Assembly: GCA_900556665.1 (NCBI GenBank)
Contig: USPX01000063.1
Coordinates: 1-9,404, forward strand
Source of the DNA: an uncultured Eubacteriales bacterium
GTDB taxonomy: Bacteria; Bacillota_A; Clostridia; Lachnospirales; Cellulosilyticaceae
Direction of reading: 5' to 3'
Length of the DNA: 9,404 nt
The translations under genes were made by a program, and so were the position numbers. The notes beneath the pieces were generated by a model, which searched no databases, was not told the DNA's origin, and worked only from the letters and a program-made list of their open reading frames with translations. Below are positions 5,872 to 9,404 of this stretch, piece after piece. Positions within the stretch are counted from its first letter, which is position 1; every line of letters starts with the position of its first letter.

Positions 5872-7321
5872 AGTCTTTCTTATAGCCTTCTAACATCTTT
5901 TCTTTTAATGTATATAATCCTTCAGATAAAACTACTGACATAATTTCTGGGTTAACAAGTCGTTTATACTCATCCCAAAGAGTTTCTAATTCTTCTTTTG
6001 CGTACTCCTTAATTGCTTTCACAGTTGGTACTTCATATACCTTTTGTCCATCTCTAAAGATAGGAAGTAATAATTCTCTTACTTCATAGCTTTCTGGTTT
6101 TAATTTAGTTTTCATCCATCTTGCATTTGGCTCAATAAGTACAAGCTCTTTTGTTTCATCAAATACTTCTTCCTCAAGTGCAATGATATCAGCTTTAATC
6201 TTACCAGTTTCTTTGTTATAAACACGTACAACCTTTTTAATACCTGGATTTGTTACTTTTTCTGGATTATTAGAGATTTTAATTTTAGGTACTACTACAC
6301 CATCTTCATGAATTTCAGCAGCCAACTTATAAATACCACCAAATGATGGACAGTCAGATGATGTAATCATATTTGTCCCTACACCCCAAAGTGTAATTTG
6401 AGCACCTTGTCTCTTAAGGTCTGCAATAAGCATTTCATCAAGATCACATGAGGCACTAATAATAGCATCCTTATGTCCTGCTGCATCTAACATATGTCTA
6501 GCCTTTTTAGAAAGGTATGCAAGGTCTCCACTATCTAAACGAATACCGTAAGATTCCATCTTAATGCCTTTTGCTTTCATTTCATCAAATACTTTAATAG
6601 CATTTGGTACGCCTGAACCGAGTGTATCATAAGTATCTACAAGTAAAATGCATTTATCTGGGAATAATTTAGCATATGCTCTAAATGCTTCAATTTCTTC
6701 ATCAAAGCTCATAACCCAACTATGTGCGTGTGTACCTGATACAGGCACATCAAACATTTGTCCTGTAAGTACATTAGATGTAGCTGCACATCCACCAATT
6801 ATTGCTGCTCTCGCACCATAAACACCTGCATCTGGTCCTTGTGCACGACGAAGTCCAAATTCAAGTACTGGATCACCTTCTGCTGCACGTACAACTCTAG
6901 CAGCTTTAGTTGCAATAAGACTTTGATGATTAATGATATTTAAAAGTGCTGTTTCTACAAACTGTGCTTCTAAAATAGGCGCTTTTACACGCATTAATAC
7001 TTCCATAGGGAATACTACAGTTCCTTCTGGAATTGCATCGATATCTCCTGTAAATCTAAAGTTTCTAAGATATTCTAAAAAACTTTCATTAAATAAATTA
7101 AGTCCTCTTAAATAAGCAATATCCTCTTCATCAAAATGAAGATTTTCAATATAATCTATAGCTTGCTCAAGCCCTGCACAAATCGCATAACCATTTTTAG
7201 ATGGGTTATTTCTATAAAATAAATCAAATACTACTTCATGATTATTGATGTTATTCTCATGATATCCTTGCATCATTGTTAACTGATATAAATCTGTTAA
7301 TAGGGTTAAATTTCTTTTCAT
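5870..7321 (-). CDS. pncB: Nicotinate phosphoribosyltransferase
   Basis: This enzyme (EC 6.3.4.21) joins nicotinate and PRPP to nicotinate mononucleotide, the entry step of NAD salvage (Preiss-Handler pathway), usually coupled to ATP hydrolysis. The 483-residue protein starts with LLTDLYQLTMMQGY (7-20), the classic N terminus of the family. SGTHAHSW (195-202) contains the conserved histidines of the region that is phosphorylated in characterised family members. LLVDTYDTL (226-234), YGIRLDSGDL (258-267) and LWGVGTN (311-317) build the phosphate and PRPP site of the TIM-barrel fold. Length is normal for the long bacterial class. ATG is preceded by GGGAGA at 7334-7329. It is first in an operon with plsC and fapA and divergent from an EamA transporter, sharing a short control region with it. 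Confidence 0.95.
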   Translation of the reverse strand: MKRNLTLLTDLYQLTMMQGYHENNINNHEVVFDLFYRNNPSKNGYAICAGLEQAIDYIENLHFDEEDIAYLRGLNLFNESFLEYLRNFRFTGDIDAIPEGTVVFPMEVLMRVKAPILEAQFVETALLNIINHQSLIATKAARVVRAAEGDPVLEFGLRRAQGPDAGVYGARAAIIGGCAATSNVLTGQMFDVPVSGTHAHSWVMSFDEEIEAFRAYAKLFPDKCILLVDTYDTLGSGVPNAIKVFDEMKAKGIKMESYGIRLDSGDLAYLSKKARHMLDAAGHKDAIISASCDLDEMLIADLKRQGAQITLWGVGTNMITSSDCPSFGGIYKLAAEIHEDGVVVPKIKISNNPEKVTNPGIKKVVRVYNKETGKIKADIIALEEEVFDETKELVLIEPNARWMKTKLKPESYEVRELLLPIFRDGQKVYEVPTVKAIKEYAKEELETLWDEYKRLVNPEIMSVVLSEGLYTLKEKMLEGYKKD

Positions 7322-7374
7322 ATATTTTTCTCCCGTCTTTCATCTTACTGATGTTTATTACTTCTTATAAATCT

Positions 7375-7476
7375 ATAGTGCGATACTTCTACTTTCTATG
7401 TCGTCCTAAGTCTGCTACCAAATGAGTCTATGTTACAAAAATAACTATGCTAAAAATTTTATTTATGCCGCACTAT
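7375..7476 (-). other. Possible structured 5' leader of pncB closed by an 8-bp stem
   Basis: ATAGTGCG at 7375-7382 and CGCACTAT at 7469-7476 are perfect complements 86 nt apart. If pncB transcription starts near 7484, they would pair close to the 5' end of a leader of about 160 nt and enclose a roughly 100-nt domain. Downstream, CATC/GATG can form a small stem before the ribosome binding site. An 8-bp match at this range can arise by chance, and no known riboswitch is recognised. Confidence 0.3.
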
Positions 7477-7484
7477 GCTATAAT
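7476..7484 (+). promoter_or_regulatory. Extended -10 promoter for the EamA transporter gene
   Basis: TGCTATAAT is a perfect TATAAT with the TGn extension. The -35 position (about 7456-7461) is A/T-only and weak. Transcription would start near 7491, leaving a leader of about 55 nt before the ATG at 7545. Confidence 0.65.
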
Positions 7485-7490
7485 ATCCCT

Positions 7491-7499
7491 ATTATAACA
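7491..7499 (-). promoter_or_regulatory. Extended -10 promoter for the pncB operon
   Basis: Read on the minus strand, 7499-7491 is TGTTATAAT, again a perfect TATAAT with TGn. No good -35 box is seen. Transcription would start near 7484 and give a leader of about 160 nt before the pncB ATG. It overlaps the opposing promoter so closely that two polymerases probably cannot occupy both at once. Confidence 0.65.
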
Positions 7500-7530
7500 T
7501 ACACATAACAAAATTTATTGATATTTTCCC

Positions 7531-7536
7531 AAGGAG
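7531..7536 (+). promoter_or_regulatory. Ribosome binding site that fixes the transporter start
   Basis: AAGGAG lies 8 nt before ATG 7545-7547. An in-frame TTG at 7518 would add nine residues but would put this site inside the coding region, so it is rejected as the start. Confidence 0.85.
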
Positions 7537-7544
7537 TCTATAGT

Positions 7545-8471
7545 ATGCCAAAAAATCAATCTAAATCCAAAATTATTTTAACCACATCACTTATAGCTAT
7601 ATTTTGTAATATTTTATGGGGTAGTGCATTTCCTGCTCTAAAAATTGTTTATAAAGAAATGGGTATTGTAAGCCATGATCTTGGCGGCACAATTACTTTT
7701 ATCAGCTTACGTTTCTTACTGGCAGGCATTTTCATCTTTATTGCCGGCCTATTAACCGGTGCCCCCCTTTTTAAAGTTAACAAAATTCAATTTTTATTAA
7801 TTATTATTTTAGGGCTATTCAATACCACTTTGCAATACTTTTTCTTTAATATCGGTGTAAACAATACCTCTGGTATCAAAGCCTCTATTTTAGGACAAGT
7901 AGGTATCTTTTTCTCCGTCATTTTAGCTCACTTTATATACAAAGATGACAAATTAAGTATCAGAAAAATGTTAGGTTTAAGTTTAGGCTTTATTGGCCTT
8001 ATTTTAATCAATTTAAATAAAGGAACAGATAATCTTTTGCAATTCACATTATTAGGCGAAGGATTCATGATTATATCTGGACTTGTAAGCGCACTTACCA
8101 TGTTTATTGCCAAAAGAATTGGTAGAGAACTTCCTAGTATGGTTTACAGCAGCTGGCAAATGATAATTGGCTCTATTGTGCTTTTCTTTATAGGCCATTT
8201 AATGGGTGGACGTGTAAGCAATTTAAATTTCACACCACTTTCAATTTCTTTACTTTTATACCTTGCTTTATTATCTAGTGTTGCCTTTTGTCTCTGGTAT
8301 TATATCCTTCAGCTTAGAAAAGTTGGTGAACTTGCCATGTATAAATTCGCAGTACCTATTTCAGGAACTTTACTTACTACACTCTTTATTCAATCAGAGC
8401 ATATTACACCTATTCATCTTGTTGCACTTTTATTTGTATCTATTGGTATTATTATTGTTAATAAACATTAA
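7545..8471 (+). CDS. DMT-superfamily transporter with two EamA domains
   Basis: The 308-residue protein is almost entirely hydrophobic, with about ten membrane segments in two EamA repeats (roughly 14-156 and 168-306), the normal length and layout of the drug/metabolite transporter family. NILWGSAFPALKIVY (22-36) and the LRFLLAG block (55-61) fit repeat 1; repeat 2 includes the SSVAFCLWYYILQ block (244-256), the equivalent of the conserved A/WYYAL region. The family moves small metabolites, amino acids or drugs across the cytoplasmic membrane, and substrate cannot be read from sequence. It shares a divergent promoter region with pncB, so export or uptake of a nicotinate-related compound is possible but only inferred. 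I see no clear terminator after the TAA stop; the IS begins shortly downstream. Confidence 0.9.
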   Translation: MPKNQSKSKIILTTSLIAIFCNILWGSAFPALKIVYKEMGIVSHDLGGTITFISLRFLLAGIFIFIAGLLTGAPLFKVNKIQFLLIIILGLFNTTLQYFFFNIGVNNTSGIKASILGQVGIFFSVILAHFIYKDDKLSIRKMLGLSLGFIGLILINLNKGTDNLLQFTLLGEGFMIISGLVSALTMFIAKRIGRELPSMVYSSWQMIIGSIVLFFIGHLMGGRVSNLNFTPLSISLLLYLALLSSVAFCLWYYILQLRKVGELAMYKFAVPISGTLLTTLFIQSEHITPIHLVALLFVSIGIIIVNKH

Positions 8472-8518
8472 TACTTATATATATTCAAGTTAATAAAAAA
8501 AAGACTGAGACAAATTTA

Positions 8519-8544
8519 AAATGTACCCTTTGTAAAGGACATTT
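8519..8544. repeat. Small hairpin at the presumed IS end
   Basis: AAATGT (8519-8524) pairs with ACATTT (8539-8544), and CCTTT (8527-8531) with AAAGG (8534-8538), with a 2-nt bulge. A run of nine T follows on the minus strand only after a 15-nt gap (8503-8495), so termination of the transposase transcript is possible but not clear. Confidence 0.4.
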
Positions 8545-8553
8545 TGAAAAAAG

Positions 8554-9404
<851 letters not shown>

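Larger units (their letters stand above)
7474..7501. repeat. 28-bp near-perfect dyad containing back-to-back -10 boxes
   Basis: Left arm TATGCTATAATA (7474-7485) and right arm TATTATAACATA (7490-7501) are complementary at 11 of 12 positions around TCCC. Each arm holds an extended -10 element for one strand. It may be a bidirectional promoter core, a repressor operator, or both. Confidence 0.7.

Noticed and set aside
6758..7115. Two short plus-strand open frames inside pncB
   Set aside because: They are shadows antisense to a well-conserved enzyme, with no motifs of their own.
7518..7544. TTG start extending the EamA transporter by nine residues
   Set aside because: The AAGGAG at 7531-7536 is correctly spaced for ATG 7545 and would fall inside the extension.
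8263..8493. 76-codon plus-strand frame overlapping the transporter end
   Set aside because: It is an out-of-frame shadow of the second EamA domain, and its hydrophobicity follows from the overlapping membrane gene.

Overview
The window is AT-rich DNA (roughly two thirds A+T by eye). It has strong AAGGAGG-type ribosome binding sites, extended -10 promoters and short rho-independent terminators. The best fit is a low-GC Firmicute of the class Clostridia, perhaps in or near the Lachnospiraceae. The genus is not proven by the sequence.

Layout, left to right. (1) 1-816, minus: a YihY/BrkB-family membrane protein, cut by the left window edge. (2) 938-1417, minus: a lysine-rich single-pass membrane protein of unknown function whose stop codon lies in its own terminator hairpin. 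(3) 1604-3058, plus: cardiolipin synthase with two HKD motifs. (4) 3059-3685: a 627-bp gene-free stretch holding three related copies of a palindromic repeat. Two copies fold into hairpins of 85-87 nt, and one is truncated on its left. (5) 7321-3686, minus: a tight operon pncB (nicotinate phosphoribosyltransferase), plsC-like acyltransferase, fapA-like DUF342 protein, ending in a terminator. (6) 7322-7544: a divergent control region whose centre is a near-perfect 28-bp dyad carrying an extended -10 box on each strand. (7) 7545-8471, plus: a DMT/EamA transporter. (8) About 8504 to the right edge, minus: part of an IS3-family (IS150-like) insertion sequence. Its OrfB keeps the DDE triad but its N-terminal coding is split between two frames.

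Shared themes are membrane lipid metabolism (cardiolipin synthase, 1-acyl-glycerol-3-phosphate acyltransferase), NAD salvage (pncB) and membrane proteins. The most unusual parts are the repeat cluster after cls, where two copies differ in sequence but each keeps its own pairing, and the symmetric divergent promoter between pncB and the transporter. I see no defence system, CRISPR array, tRNA or rRNA. No wholly new system can be demonstrated from this sequence alone.
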